64,000 bases of DNA from Brachionus plicatilis (Eukaryota > Rotifera > Eurotatoria > Ploima > Brachionidae), in contig QEOQ01000191.1 in assembly GCA_010279815.1 (NCBI GenBank), positions 857,341 to 921,340 on the forward strand. Direction: 5' to 3'. Made by a program: the position numbers and the translations under genes. Below, in pieces: positions 23,139 through 34,066 of this stretch. Positions within the stretch are counted from its first letter, which is position 1. Each line of letters begins with the position of its first letter. The notes under the pieces are model-generated. The model did no database searches and was not told where the DNA came from. It worked only from the letters and a program-made list of their open reading frames with translations.

Positions 23139-24531
23139 TATTATAAAAGAATTGTTTAAATCTGACGAAAAAAATTTTAGCCATCATCATCGTTGTATCG
23201 GTTGTTTATTTCTATTTTCATTTTAATTTAATAAAATGAATAGTTTTGAAAAGTTAAATTTTATTCTTCTGAATGAATATTTTTTTTAAACAAAAATTTT
23301 TAAAAAAAGCATATCTTGGAGAATTTTCACGATTGTAGATTGAATCTTTAAAGCACGCAATTTACCAGCTTTTTCTTAGTTTCTCATTTCTTAATAATGC
23401 GAATAAATTTATTGAAAAAAGAATTCAAATTTTTCTATAGAAATTTTTTTAAACAATTCAAGTAGTCAGAAATATTTTATCTCATAAGTTTTCGAAATTT
23501 TATTTCGGACTTAAAAAGCCTAATCATCTATTTTAATAACAAATAGTATTTTTCATTTCCTTTGGATTTTGCTTAGTTTGTAAAAATAAATAAAAAAAAT
23601 TCAAATTATAAGATACTTTTCAGGATATTTATATCTTAAAAATAAATTTTAAAAACAGTAGAATTAATAAGATTTCTGATCTCGAATAAATGACTAAATA
23701 TTTGATCATAGTAATTTATTTTATTTTTATCACAAAATTTTAGTAAAGACAAAATCATTTGGAAAAAAAAAATTTTTTTAAATTGTTGTAAAATTTAATT
23801 ATTTTTTGGGGAAGTATTTCTTTTCATCAGCTAAATATTTGGCAAATTGAAGTTCATGATCAAATGTAAATTTCAAATCAAAATTTTTAGTTTTTGATTT
23901 AAATAAAAAGGTATTTTTTATCAATTTTTTAATAATAAATGACTAAACTTTATTAAACATTATTTGTTTAATCTATAATTAGATAGAAAATTATATGAAT
24001 TTTTTTCTGAAGTAAATAAAATTCTTAATCAATATTTTGAAATTTTGCAATACAAAATTTAACTTTGTTTCGTCGTCATATATTTTAATTAATATAAAAA
24101 TATCATTTAAAGTCATAATTTGGATACCTTAATGTCGATTTTAAATTTGTCTTTAAAGTTTTCAAATAAAGATTTTAGAAGAATCAATTAAAGGTCAATT
24201 AGAAAAAAAAATATTTGTTTTTTTTTTAATTAAAATAATAAACATTTTATGTTTAATCTAAAAAAAAATAAAAAAATCTAGTTTCATCATTCTTATTAAA
24301 ATTTTAATTAATTAAATTTTGATCATTTGATAATGATCATGAACTTCAAGTTGCCAAATATTTTTTTATTAGCAAATAAAAAAAAACTTTCTAAATAATT
24401 TTTTTTGTAGCTAATTTTTTTGTTTACAGAAAAATTATTACTTATCACCAGAAAGCAAAAAAAAAATGACTATAAAAATTAATTCTTTTTTGATCTTCAT
24501 CTTTTTTTTTTGCTGGTTCACAAATTACATT
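23139..24531. repeat. Intergenic, with a 30-bp inverted repeat
   Basis: AT-rich. 23833-23862 (AAATATTTGGCAAATTGAAG and onward) is inverted at 24334-24363 with one mismatch. The two arms are 470 bp apart, suggesting a foldback element of about 0.5-0.6 kb whose outer ends I cannot place. Confidence 0.4.
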
Positions 24532-24676
24532 TTAATTAACTAATACTTGAATTTCTTGAAAAGCTTGGTTAGGTTGAATTGTGTTCATTGCATTTTCATT
24601 TCGAGAAATAGGTTCAAGAGTTGCTGGTTTTGGATTCGGTAAAAGTGTATCTTGATTCACTGCAAAATCTTCAGGG
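24532..24676 (-). CDS. Terminal exon of an unrecognised gene
   Basis: Acceptor ..CTCCAG at 24677-24678, then 48 codons to a TAA at 24532. The peptide is Pro/Asn/Gln/Glu-rich (PKPATLEPISRNENAMN, then FQEIQVLVN). Balanced codon use against the AT-rich background suggests a real exon. The upstream exons are not found. Confidence 0.35.
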
Positions 24677-25897
24677 CTGGAGATTTAGCCTACTGGACAT
24701 CGCTATAGTATGTTTACAAAAGAAGTTTTTAAAAAAATCAGCATTAAGAAAAAATAATTAGAATATAAGTGAATATTTTTTTGGTAAAAAATAATTTTTC
24801 TTTAAAGAAAAATAAGCCAAAAAATAATAGCCTTAAATAAAATTATCTGGAGAAAGAAATAAATGCCTTTTTTTTGCTGTTTGAACCGGCTAGCTTCCTC
24901 TTTTTTTTGTTCAGATCAATTATTAATGCTAAATTATTGATAGTTGTTTTTTAAATGTGCTTTTGTTTTCCAGGATTTTTTCTAATAGAGGACTAATGAA
25001 AGTACCTTTGGAGTCACAATTTTCATTACTGAAATTTATTTTTCTAAATCGTATTAAAATTATAAATTAAACATAATTTACTTAAAAAAAAACTAAAAAT
25101 CAGCTGACAGACGTTTAAATCGACTTTGAGTAATTTTTTGAGTCAGAAAAGGATGTTTTGTACAATTCGAAATTTTTATTTTGAATTAGAACAGTATTTG
25201 GATAATTTAGAATATTATGGTATGAATTTTTGATGAAAATGTGAGTTCCGTAATCTGGTTTCTAATTTAGAACTCAATAATTCTTTGTATATTAAAATTC
25301 GGTTCATAAAGTGACAAAGAATAAAAAAAAAATTTAAAAAGTTAAATAAGAAATTGATTTTTTTTTTAATTGAATATTGAAAAAACGAGCATCAAACTTG
25401 ATTTTTAAAATAAATTCAATTTATTAAATTAATTAGGTGATTTATTGAAAAGTGAGTCATTTTTATATTCATCTAGTAAAATTAATGAAAAATTAGTTAT
25501 TTTAGTTAATGAATTAGCTCAAAATATTTATATAACTTTAATGATGTTTAAAGTTCCCAGTTAAGTTTTTTATTTAAATTTTTTAAAAGAGCAGTAGTAA
25601 TAAGAGCAAAAGAAAAATGGTACAAGTAGCGGCGCAGCCAGAGAGGCATTTATGGGCGTTCAAGCCCTTCTTTTCAAAAATAATAAGTGATTGAGCCTGC
25701 CTTTGAAAAATTATTTATCTAAGAGGTAATAATTTGGAATAGTCTAAGAATTTTTATAATAAAATATTAATTATAAAAAAAATTTAAAGTTTTGAAAAGA
25801 AAATTTTGAATATTTTTTGATCACATGTTAAAATTGAATGTCAATTTTTTGAAAAATTTAAATATTTGAATCAAATTTAGATACAAATTAACTAAAA
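24677..25897. other. Intergenic
   Basis: AT-rich and homopolymer-rich. No feature supported. Confidence 0.4.
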
Positions 25898-26474
25898 ATG
25901 GTACTAATCAAACTCATTTCGTCCGATCAAAAAACAGTTAAATTGCTTTCAGCAGATAACTTGGAAAGTTTTTTGGTCAAAGGTATTTGATTAGCTTATA
26001 TTTTTAATTAAAATAAATTTAAAATTTAAGCTGAACAAAAACTAGGATATAAAATAGAAAGTGTATTTCACGAAATAGATGGTACAGAAATATTGGATGA
26101 AAACAATTTTAAAATTCTACTCGATAACTTCAAGGAAATTACTTTGATTGCTTCAAACACGAAATTAAATTACCAAGAAAATCAAACACCAAGAACAAAA
26201 AGCAAAATTAATCCTGAAAATGCTCTTCAAATTCAAAATTTAGATTTAAAAAAAACTAAAGAAATGGAAAAAAGTAAATTTTTACAAAATTTAGTTCAAT
26301 CTTAATAAAAATAAAAAACGAAATTAAGACGATGACGATGATGATGGGATTAAATATTTTTTCAATGAATATCAGCATGTTTTAGATTTTTTACAGAATA
26401 TCAAAAATGAATTAAAACCCAAACTTGTCCAGAAAAATCAACTATCTAAAAAATCAAATAAAACATTTTTATAA
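25898..26474 (+). CDS. Small CIDE-N domain protein
   Basis: Exon 1 25898-25982, a 48-nt intron, then exon 2 from 26031. The first 60 residues match a CIDE-N (CAD) domain: VLIKLISSDQKTVKLLSADN, LESFLVKAEQKLG, then the signature VFHEIDGTEILDENNFKILL (family: vLEeDGT.VdDEeyF..L). Two endings are possible. Without further splicing the frame stops at 26305 (119 residues). With a third 55-nt intron (26274-26328) it continues into an Asp-rich start and GIKYFFNEYQHVLDFLQNI, stopping at 26474 (157 residues); I prefer this because that intron size is normal here. No nuclease or lipid-droplet CIDE-C domain follows, so it is a CIDE-N-only protein, possibly an inhibitor or adaptor of a caspase-activated DNase. 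Confidence 0.7.
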
Positions 26475-27244
26475 ATTGAGCTCTTTACTAAAGTTTGATA
26501 TCATTCAAATCCAAAATATTTATTCATGCTACTGAAAAGAATTTATATCATATTTTAAATCAGGACTAAGGCTAAATTATTTTCTAATTAATAAAAATAA
26601 TGCGTCCTAAGCTATTCAACAAGATAATTGGGGAGTGGCTCATATCTAAAATCTCCTATTCCAAGAGTTTATTTGAATAAATCAATCTTTACTCTTAGTT
26701 GATTAATTGGGGTTTTTTGTGGATTACAAGCAAAACATAAAATCATTTATTAATCATTAACTATTTTTAAATTAAATCAAGTTTTTCAGAGTTCTTTTGA
26801 TCAGACTTATCTAAAAATTTTAAAATTAGTTAGATTTTTTCAAAATTTAATCAAACTTATTTTATCACCAAACAGAAATAGAAATGTTGATTTTTTTTTT
26901 TTTGTTAACTCAAATCTTATTAATTAGCAGAAATTAAATTTCAATTGGTGTTGAAAATCAATTTGACAATTTGGGAAAATTATTTGGACAAGGGATTTGC
27001 AGCCGGAAAGATAGACCATGTTGAATATCATAACTAAATCTAAAGTATTGTTTAACCATGTTTCTAATTCTGTTAGGACAATTCCTCTTAATATGTCGCT
27101 CCTGATAAAAAAACATCTCATTGTAAGATTCTCAACTGTGTTGTTTGTCCTTTAATTCTTACTTGTTGAATTAAGATACGATCCATTGCTTAGATTATTT
27201 AACAACTTTAAATAACTGGACATATATGTCATGTTAGCGTTTAG
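26475..27244. other. Intergenic leading into the repeat block
   Basis: AT-rich. A 65-codon minus-strand frame near 26924-27121 has no recognisable domain and may belong to retrotransposon sequence running on from 27245. Confidence 0.3.
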
Positions 27245-27475
27245 TTAGCTATTAGTTAGCTCATAGGAATTTATTGCTGTCACAACGTTATTTTTTGAAT
27301 TTCCATTATGTTTGATATGAGATTCTAACTTTGGCGTTTTTAGGTTCCTGATTCCTACTTCTGTTATCTGACTTATTGTTCGTTGATTAAACATATTTCT
27401 TCTTCGATCTCTAATCCCACTAAATCCAAAAAGTAAACCTTCGTGTTCTCTAGCTCTGAGTACCAACAATTTTAA
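27245..27475 (-). repeat. Partial copy of the 0.9-kb repeat unit A
   Basis: Minus-strand sequence starting TTGGTACTCAGAGCTAGAGA, shared with units at 28243-29167, 38205-39129 and 39905-41040. Only the first part is present here. Its 74-codon frame (LVLRAREHEGLLFGFSGIRD) is the longest version of a frame that is broken in the other copies, suggesting it derives from a retrotransposon gene. Confidence 0.6.
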
Positions 27476-27535
27476 AATTAAAAATTCAATATTTTAATGA
27501 ATGTAACTAAAATCTATTTTTCACTTAACAAATTT

Positions 27536-28097
27536 TACGAAATTTTACGTTCGGATTGGCCATCGCACTCTGGGTGGTAATCGGTTGTTCTTAGCTTCTT
27601 AATGTCTAACTTTTCATAAATTAATTATAATAACATTGATTGAAAATTTTTTCCTCTATCACTAAGTATATACTCTGGTATACTATATAAACATATCCAA
27701 GAAGAGATGATAGCGTCGGACATTGTTTCAGCAGTTGATATAGGCAGTGGAATTGCTCTTGAAAGCTTGGTGAAAGCACAAACCATTACCAAAATGTAAA
27801 CATTGTCCCAATTAGACTAAGGGAATGGCACGGCCATATCAATTGTTACTATATGATTGAGTTTTTTTGCCACAAGTCGCCTTAATTCACTCATTCTATT
27901 TGGCTGTGTAATTATCACTATTTGGCACATATCACACGTTTAAATAAAATTTTTAAAAGCTGCTTTTAAACCTGGACGATAAAATCTACTTAAAACTTTT
28001 TTCATCGTTTCCTTGATACCCAAGTGTCCACTATATTAAGAACAGTGACCAACACGCTGTATTTCTGGTATCACATAAAGGATATTCGTTTTTTCAC
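27536..28097 (-). mobile_element. Ty3/gypsy integrase fragment, left copy
   Basis: Inverse of the fragment at 39275-39836. The minus strand encodes a zinc-binding H2C2 region (SGHLGIKETMKK ... CDMC) and the integrase core ending RTTDYHPECDGQSER. Several stops interrupt it, so it is inactive. Confidence 0.85.
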
Positions 28098-28102
28098 CAG
28101 TA

Positions 28103-28242
28103 GTACGTGCTGAATATTAGATGAGGCTCTGCAATAACTCTGCATCTAAATTGCACAGTTAAATTAAATTCTTTTTAGAGTTATGCATTTTGCTGCAAAA
28201 TGCAGAGTTTTTGCAGAGCCTCATCTAATATTCAGCATGTAT
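28103..28242. repeat. Palindromic MITE with GTACGTGCTGAATATTAGAT ends
   Basis: About 140 bp, almost entirely inverted-repeat (CTGAATATTAGATGAGGCTC against its inverse). It lies at the edge of the gypsy fragment. Related copies occur at 39130-39269 and 41247-41404. Confidence 0.75.
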
Positions 28243-29167
28243 TTTGCATTAGTTAGAATTTTGCAGAGTTATTTAATCAAATGCAATTCAAAGTGTAAAA
28301 AAAAAATATTATTCTATCTTCTTTTCAAATCCTTAACTTAAAGATCCCCAAAATTGTGTGAATTGATGCAAAAATGAAACAAAAAAGGTAACAAGCAGAA
28401 GCTTCTTCAGATTCAAAATAAATTAAAATAAAAATATATTAAAAATAATTAAAAATGACCAATATTTAGAAAAATCTTAAAATAAATAAATCGAAATAAA
28501 GAGTGACAGTTAAGATTTAATTAAATAATTTCAATCGGTCATGTAAAAGATCTACTTACTTTAAGCCAAGGGATTAAAGTGAAAATGAATTTGAAAAAAA
28601 CTTGTGGTTCTAACCGAGTCTTAGGAACTGGGCAAGCCCTACCGTGAATCCTTGCAAATTTTACCGGGTATACAGTGCATTTCTAAACAAAGTTAACAGG
28701 CTGCTTAAGCTGTTTAAAAGCTGCTCTTAAACACTGCTTAAACTGCTCATAAACGCTGCTTAAACCGGTCATAAACACAGCTTAAGCAATGTTTCGAAAC
28801 ATTGTTAACTTTCTTTAGGAATGTACTGTATACACCACAGCCCCGGTGAAATTTGCAAGGATTTACGGTAGGCCTTGCCATAGTTTTTTATGGAGTAGAA
28901 AAGATAAGAGTAAACTTTTCGCCTAGAATAAAAATTTTGATTCCAAATACAAACGTTCTGAAAACCAAAATCATTATCCATATCGTTTTTATTAGAAATG
29001 GGTTCTCTAGTGTTTATTATGAGATTCTAACTTTGGCGTTATCTGATTTCTCCTTCTGTTATCTAACTTATTGTTCGTTGATTAAACATATTTCTTCTTC
29101 GATCTCTAATCCCACTAAATCCAAAAAGTAAACCTTCGTGTTCTCTAGATCTGAGTACCAATAATTC
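28243..29167 (-). repeat. Repeat unit A, left copy
   Basis: Same unit as 38205-39129 in inverse. Begins TTGGTACTCAGATCTAGAGA on the minus strand and includes the foldback MITE. The 92-codon plus-strand frame here is a by-product of the repeat and not a gene. Confidence 0.6.
28631..28879. repeat. Foldback MITE with about 78-bp inverted ends
   Basis: 249 bp. Ends are GGCAAGCCCTACCGTGAATC and inverse, running inwards through CTAAACAAAGTTAACA. The centre holds short repeats of CTTAAACWGCTSATAAACGC type. One arm has lost about 8 bp. Copies at 38493-38741 (inverse partner) and 40188-40423. Confidence 0.75.
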
Positions 29168-29559
29168 TAAGTTTTCTAAGTTACTTGTTGAATTAAGATA
29201 CGACCAGAGATTATGTGAACAATTGTTCACATTTTCCACTAGACACTTTATATCTTTCAGTAAAAAATAATATTAATTTAATTTTTTTTTTTTAATTAAA
29301 TTTTATAAACTAATCCAAAAATAAAATAAAAAAATTGGAAACTAATAGTTATTTATTTGAAATTCTAGTTTTTAAATTTTTTTAAAATATCGATCAAAAA
29401 ACATTAAAAATTATTAAACAGGCATTGTCCTTTTAGAAAGTAAAATTTCATTGATAATAACGTTTACCTAGCAAACTCCCTAATGGGGTGCTGGTGTAAA
29501 ATAACTGAGTTTCGTGGAGAACTTGAGAAAGATTACAATTTAACAAAGAATAAATAAAC

Positions 29560-29750
29560 AGCAAAATGTAAAAAATTTTACATTTTTACATTTTCATTTT
29601 TTTAGATTTTTTGTGCATTATTTCATAAATTTTTATTTTTAACTTTGCTAACTAAATAATTTGAAAGAGTTATTTTTTTATTTTCTGAAATATTGCACAA
29701 AAATTTAAAAATATGAAAATGTAAAAATGTAAAATTATTTTCATTTTGCC
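29560..29750. mobile_element. 8-bp-TSD foldback (hAT-like), left copy
   Basis: Inverse partner of 37014-37204, ends AGCAAAATG and CATTTTGCC, with flanking AAATAAAC duplicates. See the right copy for the empty-site proof. Confidence 0.75.
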
Positions 29751-29917
29751 AAATAAACGTGATTAAAAAAATTTTCTAACAAAAATTTTAAAATTAAAAA
29801 TTCAATATTCTAATGAATGTAACTAAAATCCATTTTCCACTGAACAAATTTTTACACAATGTGGATATTTGACTTGATTTTTTAACCGCTTATCAATTAA
29901 AAACATAAATAGATCTA

Positions 29918-30747
29918 CAGTCAATCCTCGGTATAACGAACTACTTGGGCGGAAAATTCGGTATTCGTTATATCGAAATTCCCATATAAAATGATAGGGA
30001 CCAAAAAATTTTTAAACCAAATTTTTTTGAAAAAAATCGGTAACAGATGGTTGCTTGGTAAAGCTACTTTCAATTATTAAATTTTCAATATTAAATAAAA
30101 AATTAATTACATTAGAATTATCATCTTTTTTGGTTAAAAAAAATTGTTTCAGTTCATTTATTCTATATGTATGCTTTTTTATAATATCTATCTTGACTTC
30201 AAGAGATATACATTTTCTCTTTTTGCAAACTTGTTTTTCATTCATTTTTATCAATTAGAAATTTTAGATAAACAATAATTAGTAATTGTCAAGTATTTAT
30301 TTACTATTTTTTATTATCAAGGTCATAGTGAGTGAATCGAGCGAAATTATAGAAATCAATATAAAATTTTATTGGTTAAAAATATTAAAAAATATTGCAA
30401 TTTTGGAGTGAAAGATTGAATAATCTATTATAATTTTATTTATATCCAATTAAAAAAAAAGTAAAACGAAAATAAAATTCCGCTCAATTTACATTGAATT
30501 CACTCAAGATGTGTTAAATAACGAATGTCATTTTTTTAAAATTCGTTATATAAAGGTTTTTTTCTTAAGAAAAGTATTACTCGGTTTTTTTTTCTTAGTT
30601 CGTTATATCGGGATTTCGTTATTAAGAGGTTCGTTGTATCAAAGAATATTAGCAATCTTTTTCCTTTAAAAAAATCGGTTCCTGGATTCATATTCGTAAT
30701 ATAGAGGAGTTCGTTATATGGGGGTTCGTTATATGAAGGATCGACTG
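29918..30747 (-). mobile_element. Internally deleted Tigger/pogo-like element, left copy
   Basis: 830 bp between TA dinucleotides (29916-29917 and 30748-30749), ends CAGTCAATCCTCGGTATAAC and CAGTCGATCCTTCATATAAC as inverted repeats. It is the inverse partner of 36017-36846 and carries the same 80-codon frame at 30254-30012 on the minus strand. See the right copy for details. Confidence 0.9.
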
Positions 30748-30908
30748 TATCTTTAAATAAAACAATCTTTTATTACCAAGCATTTATTCTATGAAAGAAA
30801 AAAGAAATTATTGGATTAATAAAACTAAAGCCCGATATTAAAAAAATAAAAAAAGTATAAAAATAATGTTATAAAATTTTAAAAAATGGATGAAAATATT
30901 AAAACTGT

Positions 30909-32697
30909 CTAGTTAAGTAGATTAAAGAAAGCTCTTCGGAATTCATTGATGTCCAATTTTCCATCACCATTTAAATCAATACTTGAAAAGAAAGCTTTAA
31001 CTTCATCTTCGCCATAGCTTCTACCCAAGCGACTGTTTAGTCTTAAAACAGCCTTTTCAGCTTCACCTATTGAAACAGAATTGTCACCATCAACATCCAA
31101 TTGATTGAATATTTGTTCGGCCAAAGCAGAAATTGAAACTCTTGAAGCAGATGATGATTCAGCACCAAATGAAGCTCCACCACCAATGCTATATCCAGCA
31201 CCTGAAGCTCCACCACCAATGCTATATCCAGCACCTGAAGCTCCGTAAGATGCTCCACCAGCCGAATAGGAAGCAAATGAAGCGCCAGCTGATGCGGAAG
31301 AAGCATCATAGGTAATTCCCAATCTTTGCAAATATGATCTGTATTCAGCCAAACCTTCACGGTCCAAATCGATCAATCTCAATGCTTGCACATCTCCTTC
31401 CAATTCATACAAACTGTTGTATCTGTAGTTGGCAGCCAACACAAGACCATCTGGAGTTTTGATGTCTGTTACAAATGATGGTAGTTCACCTGATTGTTTC
31501 AAGCTGGCACCGTATCTTGATACATATTCGGCTGGATTAGCTCTAATTACGCCTAAATATTTGATTTCTTTTCTAATGTTCACTTGTGGAGCTTCCCATT
31601 GAACAATTACATTTCTTGGCTTAACAACAACTGGATCGGCTTCAGCTGGCTTTTGGAATATGACTCTTCGTTTAACTTCTGAGTATGGCAACCATCTTTC
31701 AATGATCACTGATTGTGGTTTAGCTGGAAGAGGAGCAAGTCTTTCAATCACTACTTTTCTTGGTGGTGGTGGAATGCGTTTGCCAGAAATAGTTACCACT
31801 TTTCCTGTTTTATTCAGAATAAATAAATAAATTTAATAAAGACATGTTAAAATTTAATTTTTGTTGTTGAAAACACTTACGTCCAACTTGGGCAGGTGGT
31901 TGTGGTGGAGCTTCACGAACAACTAGCGGTTCTGGAGTAGCTGGTCTAGCTGGCTGTTGACGGATAATTAGCGGTGGAGCTGGAGGGGTCAAAGTGTTTG
32001 GTTGTTGTTGGATGATTATTTCACCCGGAGCTGGTGGAGTTGGTGGTCTCAAGTATCTAATGGCCAATTCTTGAATGTATTCCAATTGTTGAGCAGTTCG
32101 TTTGGTGATCAATTCAGGGTTTGAGTCTTCATTGATTAAATATTGAGTGATTGGAATAGTGCCTCTCCAGTTGACTACTTCGGCTTTATTGGCCCAAATA
32201 CCACGTTGACCATTGACAGTTATTTCTTCTGATTCATTCACAGAAATTGGATCAGATGATCTCAAAATAGCTTGTTCAATTTCACTCAAATAAACTGAAC
32301 TACCACCTGCAGCACCAGAACCATAAGCTAAAGAAGCACCAGCACCTGAACCATAAGCTACTGAAGCACCAGAACCATAAGCTAAAGATGCACCAGCACC
32401 TGAACCATAAGCTAATGAAGCACCAGCACCTGAACCATAAGCTGCGGAACCAGATGAAGCGACCAGAGCTGATCCGGCTGATGAGCCATAAGATGCGGAG
32501 CTACCATTGGCAGCACCCAATAATAAATCTGAAGCTATTCTCGATGTAGCATCACCTGCTCTTGAACTCGTTGAAAATGCATTTGCATCTAACACAGAAC
32601 CAACTGCATAGACTCCTCCAGAACTTGCAGCGTTAAATGAAGCTCCGCTTTTTGTCAAAGCATTACTTATTGTTGTTTCTTCATAGTTATAGCTCAT
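30909..32697 (-). CDS. Gly/Ser/Ala-rich, Pro-rich EF-hand protein (copy 2)
   Basis: Minus strand, exons 32697-31881 and 31804-30909 with a 76-nt intron, 570 residues. The protein is identical to copy 3 on the other palindrome arm. Compared with copy 1 it starts MSYNYEETTISNALTKSG, has a longer YGSGAGASLA tract including a SVAYGSG variant, and two rather than three GASGAGYSIGG units. Its EF-hand loops are more canonical: DVDGDNSVSIGE and DLNGDGKLDINE. The Pro-rich core and the intron are practically the same as in the other copies. A TATA-like element lies at 32764-32772. Orientation is head to head with copy 3 across a 1.2-kb unique spacer. Confidence 0.9.
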
Positions 32698-32763
32698 TTT
32701 TAGATTTTCTTGACGGAATTTTTTATTTTAACAATGTATCTTATTTGTCAAAAATCTATATGT

Positions 32764-32772
32764 ATTTATATA
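32764..32772 (-). promoter_or_regulatory. TATA box of EF-hand gene copy 2
   Basis: TATATAAAT read on the minus strand, about 75 nt upstream of the ATG. Mirror image of 33992-34000. Confidence 0.55.
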
Positions 32773-32781
32773 TTTTTTTTT

Positions 32782-33982
32782 ATTTTGGAATTTAGTTTTT
32801 ATTAAATATTTTCGTTTGTTTTTCATTAATTTAGCTTCATAAATTAAATGGCTAAAAAATAGTAAAAAACAATCCTGCCATGGTTGAATATTGCTTTCAA
32901 ATATTTTCTAAACAGTAGTTGTTTAAAGAAAAAATTTTTTCTATTATTTTTTAATGATTTTTTTTTTTTTACATTTAATTATTTTTTTTAAAAGCCTTGT
33001 TATCAATTTTATTTTTTATATTAATTTTATCTTTTTTCTTGGTTTTAATTATTCTTTCGTTTATCTTTTTAAAACAATTTTAATTCTAAAAAAATTTTTC
33101 TTTACTCTCATAAAATTGAAAATTTTAAAAAAATCAAGACTTAATCTTTGCTCCATTCATTAATTGATCCAATAAAAAATGTTTTAAATCTTCAAATTTT
33201 TTTCAAAAATTTACAGATTAATATGAAAGATAGATTTTTTGATAATGCATTTTCAAATATCCGACAATTTTTTACTTCATTTCTTTATTTGATGAATTAT
33301 TGTTTAAAATAAATTATTTTTTAAGATTATCATAAGGATGGTTTGAAATATATATTTAATCAAAATGAATATAATTTATTTTAAAAAGTAATTTTAATTC
33401 TCATTAATTATCAATTTTAATAATTCGTTTTTATTAAAAAATATTCTAACAAATAAAAGAAAATTAAATTAAATAATAACAAAGTTATTTTTAGGGGAAG
33501 CGAAATTAAAATTTTTTTTTAAATTTAATATAGACAATATTTTCAAATCTAAAATTAAATAAATAAAAAATTAAACATTAATAAGATAAAACGTTCAATT
33601 TAAATTATTTAGAGTCTTAATTAATACAAAAACTAAAAAGCCTTCATTTCATATGAAGAAAAGAGAATGCTATCTATTATTTAAAAAAATTAATTATTCG
33701 AAGATGATTTTGCAATTAGAAAATTCCTGCAAAAAAATTTTAGTTTTGAAAGAAGAAAGAAAATTAAAACAATAAAAAAATTGAAATGATTTTAGAAAAA
33801 TCTGAACGAGCAAATGAAAAGTGTTGTAGAAGTAATTGGTTAATTAACATTCCGATTTTAAAATGATTTCATTGAAAAATAAAAAACAAAAAAAAATTTG
33901 TCTGACAAAAATAAATTTTGATTTAATGAAATAAATTGATAATTTAGATAAACTAAAAAAATTAAACATTACAATTTCAGAG
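32782..33982. other. Unique spacer at the palindrome centre
   Basis: 1201 bp between the two arms, not self-complementary. It should hold a bidirectional promoter region for copies 2 and 3, because both start codons lie within 90 bp of its edges. Very AT-rich. The hydrophobic Phe-rich frame near 32954 is a T-tract artefact. Confidence 0.7.
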
Positions 33983-33991
33983 AAAAAAAAA

Positions 33992-34000
33992 TATATAAAT
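33992..34000 (+). promoter_or_regulatory. TATA box of EF-hand gene copy 3
   Basis: TATATAAAT, 75 nt upstream of the ATG at 34067. Confidence 0.55.
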
Positions 34001-34066
34001 ACATATAGATTTTTGACAAATAAGATACATTGTTAAAATAAAAAATTCCGTCAAGAAAATCTAAAA

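Larger units (their letters stand above)
27367..29145. repeat. Outer left arm of the large inverted duplication
   Basis: Matches 38227-40005 in inverse with paired coordinates summing to 67372 (for example the MITE at 28631-28879 pairs with 38493-38741). It continues inwards into the inner arm at 29146, which pairs at a sum of 66764. The 608-bp shift is explained by the gap and extra sequence on the right. Confidence 0.85.
29146..32781. repeat. Inner left arm of the palindrome
   Basis: Reverse complement of 33983-37617 with coordinates summing to 66764. Near-perfect identity: a single A/T difference noticed at the segment around 30500, and a few changes close to 29165. It contains EF-hand gene copy 2, an internally deleted Tigger-like element and an 8-bp-TSD foldback. 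Confidence 0.95.

Noticed and set aside
28853..29131. 92-codon frame MQGFTVGLAIV..., present three times
   Set aside because: It overlaps the foldback MITE and repeat unit A and copies with them; composition and lack of domains argue against a gene.
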